Of a stretch of DNA of 11,750 nt, positions 5,999 through 11,750 are shown one piece after another. Source of the DNA: Desulfobulbus sp. GTDB taxonomy: Bacteria > Desulfobacterota > Desulfobulbia > Desulfobulbales > Desulfobulbaceae. Below the pieces are notes generated by a model that was not told where the DNA came from, searched no databases, and was given only the letters and a program-made list of their open reading frames with translations. The position numbers and the translations under genes were made by a program. Where the stretch lies: assembly GCA_030602145.1 (NCBI GenBank), contig JAUWAH010000029.1, positions 1 through 11,750 of the forward strand, given 5' to 3'. Position 1 is the stretch's first letter. Each line of letters opens with the position of its first letter.

Positions 5999-6750
5999 TA
6001 ACTGGTCCCCCCGCCGGGCTCGATGCCGGAGAGTTCGAGAAAGGCCTCGATCTTGGCCCGGGTGGAGTTGGAGGCGGCGACATCGCAATCCACCGCAATG
6101 GCCCGGGGATGCTTGGCGGCCAGGTGTTTGGCCAGGGCCGCCTTGGCGCAGAAGGACTGGGAGAAGAAGACCGTGGGCAGGTCGGGATCGACCTGCCGTT
6201 CCAGGTCCAGGTCGGCGGGAGTCTTGTTTTCCATGCAGCGGGTCCAGCCGAAGACGTGGGTGGTGTCGGGGAAAAGGGCCAGCAGGGAGAAGTCCCTGGG
6301 CGGCACACCCCAAAAACCGCAGGTCGGTGGGCAGACCGTCATGGGCCCGTAAGGCGCGGCTGACTGCACTCCCTTGGTGATCCGGCGGAATTTTTCCACC
6401 AGCGGCAACGGGCTGGTGCACAGGGGATGGCCGAAGGGCCGGCTGTCCTGATTGCGGGTCCGGATGACCGGAATGGGGAGCAGGTCGGCGACCACCTCGG
6501 CCACATGCAGGGCGCCGTCGCATTTACCGGGGCCGACATCGATCACCACCTCGTCCAGTCGCAGGTGGAGGCAGTTGAGGACCACGGTGCGCAGGATGGC
6601 GCAGTAGACCCGGGGAATATGGGCGGCGGTCTGGTCGATGGGGGCCCGCAGTTGGGGTTCGTCCAGATCGACGATCAGATCACCGGCCCGGTTGATGGCC
6701 TCGATCACCACCAGGGGCGGCACGCCGACAATGCCGATCCGCCGGGCCAT
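5998..6750 (-). CDS. Short 2-hydroxyacyl-CoA dehydratase-like (HgdB-family) protein
   Basis: This 250-residue protein resembles a shortened D-component of 2-hydroxyacyl-CoA dehydratases; full members are about 370-430 residues. Matches by eye are CxxxR (Cys50-Arg54), then DEVVIDVGPGKCDG with Cys77, and a C-terminal half with SQSFC (Cys201), AVDCD (221-223) and a final RAKIEAFLE (231-239) like the family's RxEAFxE ending. Cys50, Cys77 and Cys201 are therefore candidates for the substrate-site [4Fe-4S] cluster. Six more cysteines (60, 111, 140, 144, 172, 222) include CPPTCGFWG (140-148), which I do not recognise from classical dehydratases. The start at 6750 overlaps the lptG stop by one base (TGATG); an open frame upstream to 6936 lies inside lptG and was not used. 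The linked activase supports an ATP-driven electron-transfer role. No second dehydratase subunit or CoA transferase is nearby, so fermentation of a hydroxy acid is doubtful. Confidence 0.68.
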   Translation of the reverse strand: MARRIGIVGVPPLVVIEAINRAGDLIVDLDEPQLRAPIDQTAAHIPRVYCAILRTVVLNCLHLRLDEVVIDVGPGKCDGALHVAEVVADLLPIPVIRTRNQDSRPFGHPLCTSPLPLVEKFRRITKGVQSAAPYGPMTVCPPTCGFWGVPPRDFSLLALFPDTTHVFGWTRCMENKTPADLDLERQVDPDLPTVFFSQSFCAKAALAKHLAAKHPRAIAVDCDVAASNSTRAKIEAFLELSGIEPGGGTS

Positions 6751-7940
6751 CAGGCATCCTCCCGCATCAGCAGGTAGAGACCGAAGCCGCCGACCAGCAG
6801 GTGGATGGAGGCAGCCGCCGCCAGGGGCGGGAGATACCCTGCCTTGGCCAGGGATTGCAGGGTGGTGTAGCCGCCCCAGCAGACAAAGGCCAGCCCGCAA
6901 CTGACCGGAATGGCCAGCGACAGATCCCGGCCCCACTTGCGGTAGACCATCAGCAGGAGCGGCAACCCCAGCAGCAGGAGGGGCAAACCCAGCAAGGTGT
7001 AGGAGATCCGGCCGTAAAACTCGGCCTTGGCCCGGGCCCGTTCATCGTCGGAACGGGCGGTTTGGGTCTCCTTGTAGAGTTGCAGGAGCGACAGTTCCAT
7101 CGACCGGTAGGGGGGTACGAAAAAAGCCTCGGGCCGTTCGGGGAAATCGAACCGCTTTTCCTTGAAGATCTCGGTGGCGAAGCGGCCGTTGCCGATGATC
7201 TTCTGGACCTGGCCGTTGTCCAGGGTCCAAAGTTCCTGGTGCCACCGGGCGGTTTCCGCGGCGATCAGGGTCCGGACCTGATGATCCGGGCTCCAGGCCG
7301 TGTAGGAGAACTGCTTGAAGATATTGACCTGCGGGTCGGGTCGGGCAAAGGAATACACACCGTCCTGGCCGCGGTAGTAGTAGCGGCCCTGGCGGTAAAT
7401 CCCCAGGGGCGTCTTGCCCTTGACCTCCCGGTTCCAGATGTGGTTGGTGGTGGCGATGGTCGTCGGCAGCACCAACTGGGCCATGGCCAAGAGCAGTAGA
7501 ATGCAGGCCATGGCGGCGCCAACGATGGGCAGGACGATTTTTTTCAGCGGAATGCCGCCGGCCTTGAGGGCGATCAGCTCATTGGTGTGGTTGAGCACCC
7601 CCAGGGTGACCACCCCGGCCAGCAGGATGCAGACCGGGCTCATCATGTCGATGATGAAAGGGATATTGAGGAGGAAAAAGGTGGCGATCAGGTCCAGCGA
7701 TTTGCCCTTTTCCAGGAAGTTATCGATCTTCTCGAAAAAATCGATCAGCAGGTAGATGCTGATCAGGCTGGCCGTGATCAGGCCGAGATTGCGGAAGTAA
7801 TGGGCCAGGATGTACCGGTGGAGCAGGAGCATGGAGCGATGGGGTGCGACCCGTTGAGGCGAAATGGGGAAACGGTGCGGCCAGGTCGGCGGAAATGGGG
7901 CGTCCTGGCGTGCGCGGTGCACGGATGGTTGCGTGTCCAT
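6750..7940 (-). CDS. lptG: LPS export permease LptG (YjgP/YjgQ family)
   Basis: This is an inner-membrane subunit of the LptB2FG transporter, which extracts lipopolysaccharide and passes it to LptC/LptA. The 396 residues fit the family. A membrane-entry helix begins at LLHRYILAHYF, followed by IYLLIDFFEKIDNFLEKG typical of LptG. Further membrane segments lie near residues 85-118 and 132-160. A periplasmic domain (about 165-310) has a beta-rich pattern (GRYYYRGQDGVYSF, TARWHQELWTLDNGQ). Three C-terminal segments follow, ending LLMREDA. The coupling stretch ELIALKAGGIPLKKI (about 124-138) is where LptB docks in this family. The start at 7940 has a good ribosome-binding site but adds 36 Pro/Arg-rich residues not expected in LptG. 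The ATG at 7832 (MLLLHRYI) matches the family start but lacks a good site. No lptF is visible. The stop overlaps the next gene's start by one base. Confidence 0.9.
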   Translation of the reverse strand: MDTQPSVHRARQDAPFPPTWPHRFPISPQRVAPHRSMLLLHRYILAHYFRNLGLITASLISIYLLIDFFEKIDNFLEKGKSLDLIATFFLLNIPFIIDMMSPVCILLAGVVTLGVLNHTNELIALKAGGIPLKKIVLPIVGAAMACILLLLAMAQLVLPTTIATTNHIWNREVKGKTPLGIYRQGRYYYRGQDGVYSFARPDPQVNIFKQFSYTAWSPDHQVRTLIAAETARWHQELWTLDNGQVQKIIGNGRFATEIFKEKRFDFPERPEAFFVPPYRSMELSLLQLYKETQTARSDDERARAKAEFYGRISYTLLGLPLLLLGLPLLLMVYRKWGRDLSLAIPVSCGLAFVCWGGYTTLQSLAKAGYLPPLAAAASIHLLVGGFGLYLLMREDA

Positions 7941-8374
7941 GTAGTACTCCCTTGGTCGGTTTCAGTCAAGGGGATACGACCTGTGGCCCGGATGCCCCCA
8001 AAAGGCCGACACTTCCGGAAAGACGGAGCTTGCACTTCTTCCTGTCTGTGTGTAAGGTGCTTCGTTTCGTTCGCAACCCATTTGTTCACTGAACCAGGCA
8101 ACGCAGAGGAAGTCCTTATCTGAAACCTTCATTCGTCCGATGAATTGATGATATCATCGCGCAGCAGGACCGGAGGGGCCGCAGGCGTGATCCATTGTTC
8201 ATCGACGGTGTGAACCGTGTTGGCTTCGATAAAGGTCACAAGCCGAGAAACCGTGCCGCGCATGACCGTGCATTGCCAAGCGCCCAACGTTGTTCTCGTG
8301 GTCTTTCTTCGAAAACGACCATCGTGACGCCACCCCGCCCTCAACCGGTGGCTTCCGCCTCCTCAACCTTGTCT
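7941..8374. other. Divergent intergenic region of 434 bp, no confident gene
   Basis: This stretch separates lptG (minus) from the DHH gene (plus) and should hold both promoters. It contains a perfect 12-bp palindrome, GATGATATCATC (8147-8158), and an 8-bp TTCCGGAA (8013-8020). It also holds a minus-strand open frame of up to 71 codons (8344-8129) with no ribosome-binding site and no family I recognise. The DHH frame stays open back to a TTG at 8195, but the translated stretch before 8375 does not look like protein. I see no convincing sigma-70 or sigma-54 promoter on the plus strand, no terminator and no RNA gene. Confidence 0.5.
7947..7953 (-). promoter_or_regulatory. Ribosome-binding site supporting the long lptG start, overlapping a possible -35/-10 pair
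   Basis: On the minus strand AAGGGAG (7953-7947) lies 6 nt before the ATG at 7940 and favours the long lptG product. The same stretch is also the 17-nt spacer between TTGACT (7969-7964, five of six to the -35 consensus) and TACTAC (7946-7941, three of six to the -10). If that promoter were used, the transcript would begin after 7940 and translation would need the ATG at 7832. The two readings exclude each other; I favour the ribosome-binding site. Confidence 0.5.
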
Positions 8375-9406
8375 ATGCAGAAACGACTCGAAAAAATTGC
8401 CGACAACAATATAACCCGCAGCGCCAGCAAGAATTCCGCCGTAGCACGACTCAACGGTTTGTGGGCGCTGTTCGAACGGAACGACACGGTACTGATCGTC
8501 ATCAGCGCCGACCCGGATGCCATAGCCTCGGCCATGGCCCTCAAACGGCTGCTCAGTTACCGGGTGCAGAGCGTCGCCATCGGCTACCCCAACGAGATCC
8601 GCCGGCTCAACAACCTGACCATGGTCGAACGGCTCAAGATCCCCATCGAACGGCTCCACACCCTGTCGATGAAGGACTACAGCAAAAAGATCCTGGTCGA
8701 TTCCCAGCCCAACCATCTGGCCTGTTTCGAGAAGATGACTTTCAACGCGGTCATCGATCATCACCCGGTGACCACCGGCTGGGATGCCGCCTTCATCGAT
8801 ATCCGGCCCGGATACGGCGCCGTCTCCTCGATGATGGTCGAATACCTGCGCGCCGCCGGCATCAAACCCTCGGTCGCTCTGGCCACCGCCCTGTTTTACG
8901 GCATCAAGGTGGACACCCAGAACTTCCAGAAACAGAACATGCAGGCCTCGGACAGCATCTGTTTCCGCTACCTGTTCAACATCGCCAACCTCAACCTAGT
9001 CCGCAAGTTCGAACTCACCGAACTGCGCCGCTCCGAACTCCGTTATTTCCGCACCGCCCTCAACGAGGTCAAGGCGAGCAACCGCCGCGCCTATGTCCAC
9101 CTCGGCAAGGTCGGCACCCCGGACATCCTGGTAATTATCGCCGATTTCTTCAACCGGGTCGAAGGGTTCGACTGGGTGATCGTGTCCGGCATCCATGGCG
9201 AGAAACTGGTGGTGATCTTCCGCTGCGACGGCTACCGCAAGAATGCCGGCAAACTGGCCAAGACCACCTTCGGCCGGTTCGGACCCGCCGGCGGCCACCG
9301 CGAGGCGGCCCGGGCCGAAACTCCTCTGAAGAATCTGCCGCTACGGGAGAATCAGGAGTTCACCACCAAGACCCTTATCCGCCTCATCACCCAGCACGAC
9401 AAATAA
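8375..9406 (+). CDS. DHH/DHHA1-family phosphoesterase (NrnA-like)
   Basis: This 343-residue cytoplasmic protein belongs to the DHH phosphoesterases, the family of NrnA-type nano-RNases and pAp phosphatases, cyclic-dinucleotide hydrolases and RecJ. DHH domain: motif I ISADPDAIAS (residues 43-52), motif II VDSQP (108-112), motif III IDHHP (127-131), motif IV GIKVDTQNF (from residue 176). The C-terminal DHHA1 domain carries the substrate loop GPAGGHREAARAE. Motif I lacks the usual leading histidine (Ser44 here) and the following Gly-Asp, so metal binding may differ. I recall similar ADPDAIAS motifs in Desulfobacterota relatives, so this is probably a subfamily trait. The ATG at 8375 was chosen because recognisable sequence begins there; no good ribosome-binding site precedes it, and GTG at 8324 or TTG at 8195 are in-frame alternatives. 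Whether the substrate is short RNA, pAp or a cyclic dinucleotide cannot be read from the sequence. It precedes the glgC pair by 185 nt. Confidence 0.85.
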   Translation: MQKRLEKIADNNITRSASKNSAVARLNGLWALFERNDTVLIVISADPDAIASAMALKRLLSYRVQSVAIGYPNEIRRLNNLTMVERLKIPIERLHTLSMKDYSKKILVDSQPNHLACFEKMTFNAVIDHHPVTTGWDAAFIDIRPGYGAVSSMMVEYLRAAGIKPSVALATALFYGIKVDTQNFQKQNMQASDSICFRYLFNIANLNLVRKFELTELRRSELRYFRTALNEVKASNRRAYVHLGKVGTPDILVIIADFFNRVEGFDWVIVSGIHGEKLVVIFRCDGYRKNAGKLAKTTFGRFGPAGGHREAARAETPLKNLPLRENQEFTTKTLIRLITQHDK

Positions 9407-9468
9407 TCGGCGCCACCGCCGTTCGGCGGCCGGATGGCCTGTTTTCCATGTGTCCGGCGAGATAGTGC

Positions 9469-9498
9469 TTGCGGCCTGTCCGCTGTTGGGCATATTAT
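9469..9498 (+). promoter_or_regulatory. Possible sigma-70 promoter for the glgC pair
   Basis: TTGCGG (9469-9474, three of six to consensus) and TATTAT (9493-9498, five of six) are separated by 18 nt in the 185-nt gap before the first glgC gene, giving a leader of roughly 85 nt. The -35 is weak. The rest of the gap has a 5-bp stem (CCGCC/GGCGG, 9416-9429) just after the DHH stop, without a proper T-run. Confidence 0.3.
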
Positions 9499-9591
9499 GG
9501 ACCCCAGACCCTTCCCCCGCCGGGCGCCTGACGGCACCATGCCGGTCGTCCACACCCGTGCGGGCATCGCTCCCTCTTAGCACGGTGTTCT

Positions 9592-10845
9592 ATGCAGAGA
9601 CCCTCGACCCTGGCGATGATCCTGGCAGGAGGCCGCGTCGATGAACTGGGCGTGCTGACCCACTACCGGCCGAAATCCGCCGTTCCCTTCGGCGGGTTTG
9701 CCCGGGTCATCGATTTTCCCCTTTCCAACCTGCTCCACTCGGGCATCGAACGGATCGCCATCCTCAGCCAGTACCGGTCCTATTCGCTGATCAACCACAT
9801 CGGCACCGGCGCCGCCTGGGACATGATCGGCCGCAACCGCGGCATCTCCATCCTGCCGCCGTTCAAGGATTACGACAATCCGCACTGGTACCGGGGCTCT
9901 GCCGACGCCGTCTACCAGAACCTCGACTACATCCAGTATTACGGTCCCTCGGTGATCATGGTCCTGTCCGGCGACCATATCTACCAGATGGATTACCGCA
10001 AGATGATCCGCTACCACAACGAGCACGATGCCGATCTGACCGCCGCCTTCATCGAGGTGGATCAGAGCGCCGCCTCGCGCTTCGGGGTCGCCGAGATCGC
10101 CGATGACTCCATCGAGGGCGGCCGGATGCTCTCCTACGAGGAAAAACCGGCCAATCCCAAGGGGCGCTGGGCCTCGCTCACCGTGTTCTGCTTCCGGCCT
10201 TCGGTGCTCTATGAGGTGCTCAAGAAGAACCAGCAGGACGAATCCTACGAGTTCGGCCGCAACATCATCCCGATGATGATGCGGCAAAAATGCAATGTCC
10301 ACGGCTACAAGTTCCGGGGATACTGGGGCTATACCCGCACCATCGACGAGTACTGGCAGACCTCGATGGACCTGCTCGGCCCGGAGCCGAAAATCGATCT
10401 GGAGGCCTGGGGTATCCGCACCAACCTGGTCCACCGCAACATCGCCGACCGCCAGCCGGTGAAGATCGGCCCCCACGGCTGCATGGAAAATTCCATGGCC
10501 TACAACGGCTGCATCATCGAGGGCACGGTGCGCAACTCGATCCTCTTTCCCGGCGTCCATGTCATGGCCGGCGCGGAGATCAACGACTCGATCATCTTTT
10601 TCGACAACACCATCCATGAAAACGTCCACCTCAACCGGGTGGTGAGCGACGTCAACACCGTCTACAACCGTGACGTGCGGGTGGGGGCGCCCGAGTGCGA
10701 CAAACCGAGCCGGGTCAGTGTCATCGGGTGGAACAACAGTGTGCCCGAGGGACTGCGGATCGGCTGCGGCTGCCGGGTGGCGCCGCGGATCGCAGCGGAA
10801 AAATGGCCGCAGCGCCAACTGGAAGACGGGGAGGAACTGCAATGA
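9592..10845 (+). CDS. glgC: GlgC-type glucose-1-phosphate adenylyltransferase paralog with altered active site
   Basis: This 417-residue cytoplasmic protein has the ADP-glucose pyrophosphorylase fold: an N-terminal nucleotidyltransferase domain (about 1-285) and a C-terminal left-handed beta-helix with hexapeptide-like turns (NGCIIEGTVRNSILFPGV). Conserved features include PKSAVPFGG (27-35), LSGDHIY with Asp128 matching the catalytic aspartate, and EEKP (183-186) with the sugar-phosphate lysine. Three sites differ from canonical enzymes. The glycine-rich loop is GGRVDELGVL (13-22) instead of GGxGxRLxPL. ASLT (194-197) replaces the usual ASMG. WGYTRT (245-250) replaces WRDVGT, putting Tyr247 at the position of the substrate-binding aspartate (Asp276 of E. 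coli). It overlaps a canonical glgC by 4 bp, so it may be the regulatory or modified subunit of a mixed enzyme, or act on another sugar phosphate. No clear ribosome-binding site precedes the ATG. Confidence 0.85.
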   Translation: MQRPSTLAMILAGGRVDELGVLTHYRPKSAVPFGGFARVIDFPLSNLLHSGIERIAILSQYRSYSLINHIGTGAAWDMIGRNRGISILPPFKDYDNPHWYRGSADAVYQNLDYIQYYGPSVIMVLSGDHIYQMDYRKMIRYHNEHDADLTAAFIEVDQSAASRFGVAEIADDSIEGGRMLSYEEKPANPKGRWASLTVFCFRPSVLYEVLKKNQQDESYEFGRNIIPMMMRQKCNVHGYKFRGYWGYTRTIDEYWQTSMDLLGPEPKIDLEAWGIRTNLVHRNIADRQPVKIGPHGCMENSMAYNGCIIEGTVRNSILFPGVHVMAGAEINDSIIFFDNTIHENVHLNRVVSDVNTVYNRDVRVGAPECDKPSRVSVIGWNNSVPEGLRIGCGCRVAPRIAAEKWPQRQLEDGEELQ

Positions 10846-11750
10846 GAGAAAGCGGCGACGCCCTGGTCCTGCTTCTGGCCGGCGGTATCGGCAGCCGGCT
10901 GAACCTGCTGGTCGGTCACCGGGCCAAACCGGCGGTGCCCTTCGGCGGCATCTACCGGATCATCGATTTCAGCCTGTCCAATGTCATGAATTCCGGCCTG
11001 ACCCGGGTGGGCGTGCTCACCCAGTACAAGCCGCTGTCGCTCATGGCCCATATCGGCAACGGGTCAACCTGGGATTTCACCGGCCGGACGCGCGGCATCA
11101 AGATCCTGCCGCCACGCACCGGCGAGATGGATTCCGACTGGTACAAGGGCACCGCCGATGCCATTCGCCAGAACATCGACTTCATCCTTGCCAATCCCAG
11201 CGAGCAGGTGGTGGTCCTTTCCGGCGACCATATCTACCGCATGGATTTCGACGCCATGCTCTCCTACCACCAGCACAAACGGGCCGACATCACCATCGGC
11301 ATGATGGTCGTGCCCAAACGCGATATCCACCAGTTCGGCACCGGCATCATCGATAACGAAAACCGGATCGTCGACTGGGAGGAGAAGCCCAAGGTGCCAC
11401 GGACCAACCTGGCGTCGATGGGAATCTATGTGTTCGAAACCAGTTATCTTCTCCGCACCCTGGGCCGGGATCGGACCGAGGCGGATTTCGGCATGGACAT
11501 CATCCCCCGGGCCATCAACGAGGATCGGGTCTACGCCTACCCCTTCTACGGCTATTGGCGGGATGTGGGCACCATCCAGGCCTACTGGGAAGCCAACATG
11601 GACATCATCCGCGAGAATTCGGGCATTGCCCCGGAGGAGTGGGAGATCCGGCCCAACCCGGAATACGGCGGCCGACCCATGGACCGGGCCCCGGCCCGCT
11701 TCCTGCCGGGTGCCAAGGTGGCCTCGTCGCTGATTTCGGCGGGTTGCGTG
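10842..11750 (+). CDS. glgC: Glucose-1-phosphate adenylyltransferase GlgC, canonical, 3' end outside window
   Basis: This enzyme makes ADP-glucose from ATP and glucose 1-phosphate, the committed step of bacterial glycogen synthesis. The first 303 codons are visible without a stop; full enzymes have about 410-430 residues. The ATG overlaps the upstream TGA (ATGA, 10842-10845), and GGGGAGG (10828-10834) lies 7 nt before it. Active-site motifs are all canonical: GGIGSRL (14-20), RAKPAVPFGG (27-36), LSGDHIY with Asp129, EEKP with Glu181 and Lys182, ASMGIYVFE with Ser192, and YWRDVGT with Asp241. Visible sequence ends as the beta-helix domain begins (GAKVASSLISAGCV). With its overlapping paralog it probably forms one expression unit and perhaps one heteromeric enzyme. 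Confidence 0.95.
   Translation, partial: MRESGDALVLLLAGGIGSRLNLLVGHRAKPAVPFGGIYRIIDFSLSNVMNSGLTRVGVLTQYKPLSLMAHIGNGSTWDFTGRTRGIKILPPRTGEMDSDWYKGTADAIRQNIDFILANPSEQVVVLSGDHIYRMDFDAMLSYHQHKRADITIGMMVVPKRDIHQFGTGIIDNENRIVDWEEKPKVPRTNLASMGIYVFETSYLLRTLGRDRTEADFGMDIIPRAINEDRVYAYPFYGYWRDVGTIQAYWEANMDIIRENSGIAPEEWEIRPNPEYGGRPMDRAPARFLPGAKVASSLISAGCV

Noticed and set aside
8129..8344. 71-codon minus-strand open frame between lptG and the DHH gene
   Set aside because: No ribosome-binding site, no recognised family, and a lower third-position GC than neighbouring genes. Kept only as a remote possibility.
9416..9445. Terminator after the DHH gene
   Set aside because: The CCGCC/GGCGG stem is 5 bp with no adjacent T-run, and the GGCC/GGCC stem before TGTTTT is only 4 bp.
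9577..10842. 421-codon minus-strand open frame opposite the first glgC
   Set aside because: Antisense shadow of a clear GlgC-type gene; no ribosome-binding site or recognisable motif.

Overview
This is a gene-dense, GC-rich stretch of bacterial chromosome. Homology read by eye fits a Gram-negative anaerobe of the Desulfobacterota, perhaps a Desulfobulbales-type sulfate reducer. The clues are a liv transporter operon joined to a phenylacetate-CoA ligase, an LptG protein (so an outer membrane with LPS), a 2-hydroxyacyl-CoA-dehydratase-type ATPase pair, and two tandem ADP-glucose pyrophosphorylase genes. This placement is inference. No mobile element, CRISPR array, tRNA or rRNA was seen.

Layout. 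(1) Positions 1-4020, plus strand: livM (start possibly outside the window), livG, livF, then paaK, an uptake and activation cassette for branched-chain or aromatic amino-acid-like substrates. livG carries an in-frame TGA in place of the last Walker A glycine, so as written it is broken. A small hairpin lies between livG and livF. A 94-nt nested inverted repeat lies between livF and paaK. (2) Positions 4252-5329, plus strand: a secreted Mip/FkpA-like FKBP prolyl isomerase, then a 54-codon gene for a protein with four cysteines and a polylysine tail, closed by a textbook intrinsic terminator. (3) Positions 5351-7940, minus strand: lptG, then a compact HgdB-like protein, then a compact HgdC/BadF-type ATPase. 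The three are joined by one-base stop/start overlaps (TGATG and TAATG) and so look like one translationally coupled unit. (4) Positions 7941-8374: a divergent intergenic region with no confident gene. (5) Positions 8375-9406, plus strand: a DHH/DHHA1 phosphoesterase. (6) Positions 9592-11750, plus strand: two glgC-type genes overlapping by 4 bp (ATGA). The first lacks several nucleotidyltransferase active-site residues. The second looks canonical and runs off the window.

The best candidate for something undescribed is the lptG-linked pair at 5351-6750: a 250-residue single-subunit dehydratase-like protein and a 215-residue activase that keeps both cluster cysteines, with no second dehydratase subunit or CoA transferase nearby. 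Other points of interest are the livG nonsense codon, the Cys/Lys microprotein, the asymmetric GlgC pair and the nested repeat before paaK.
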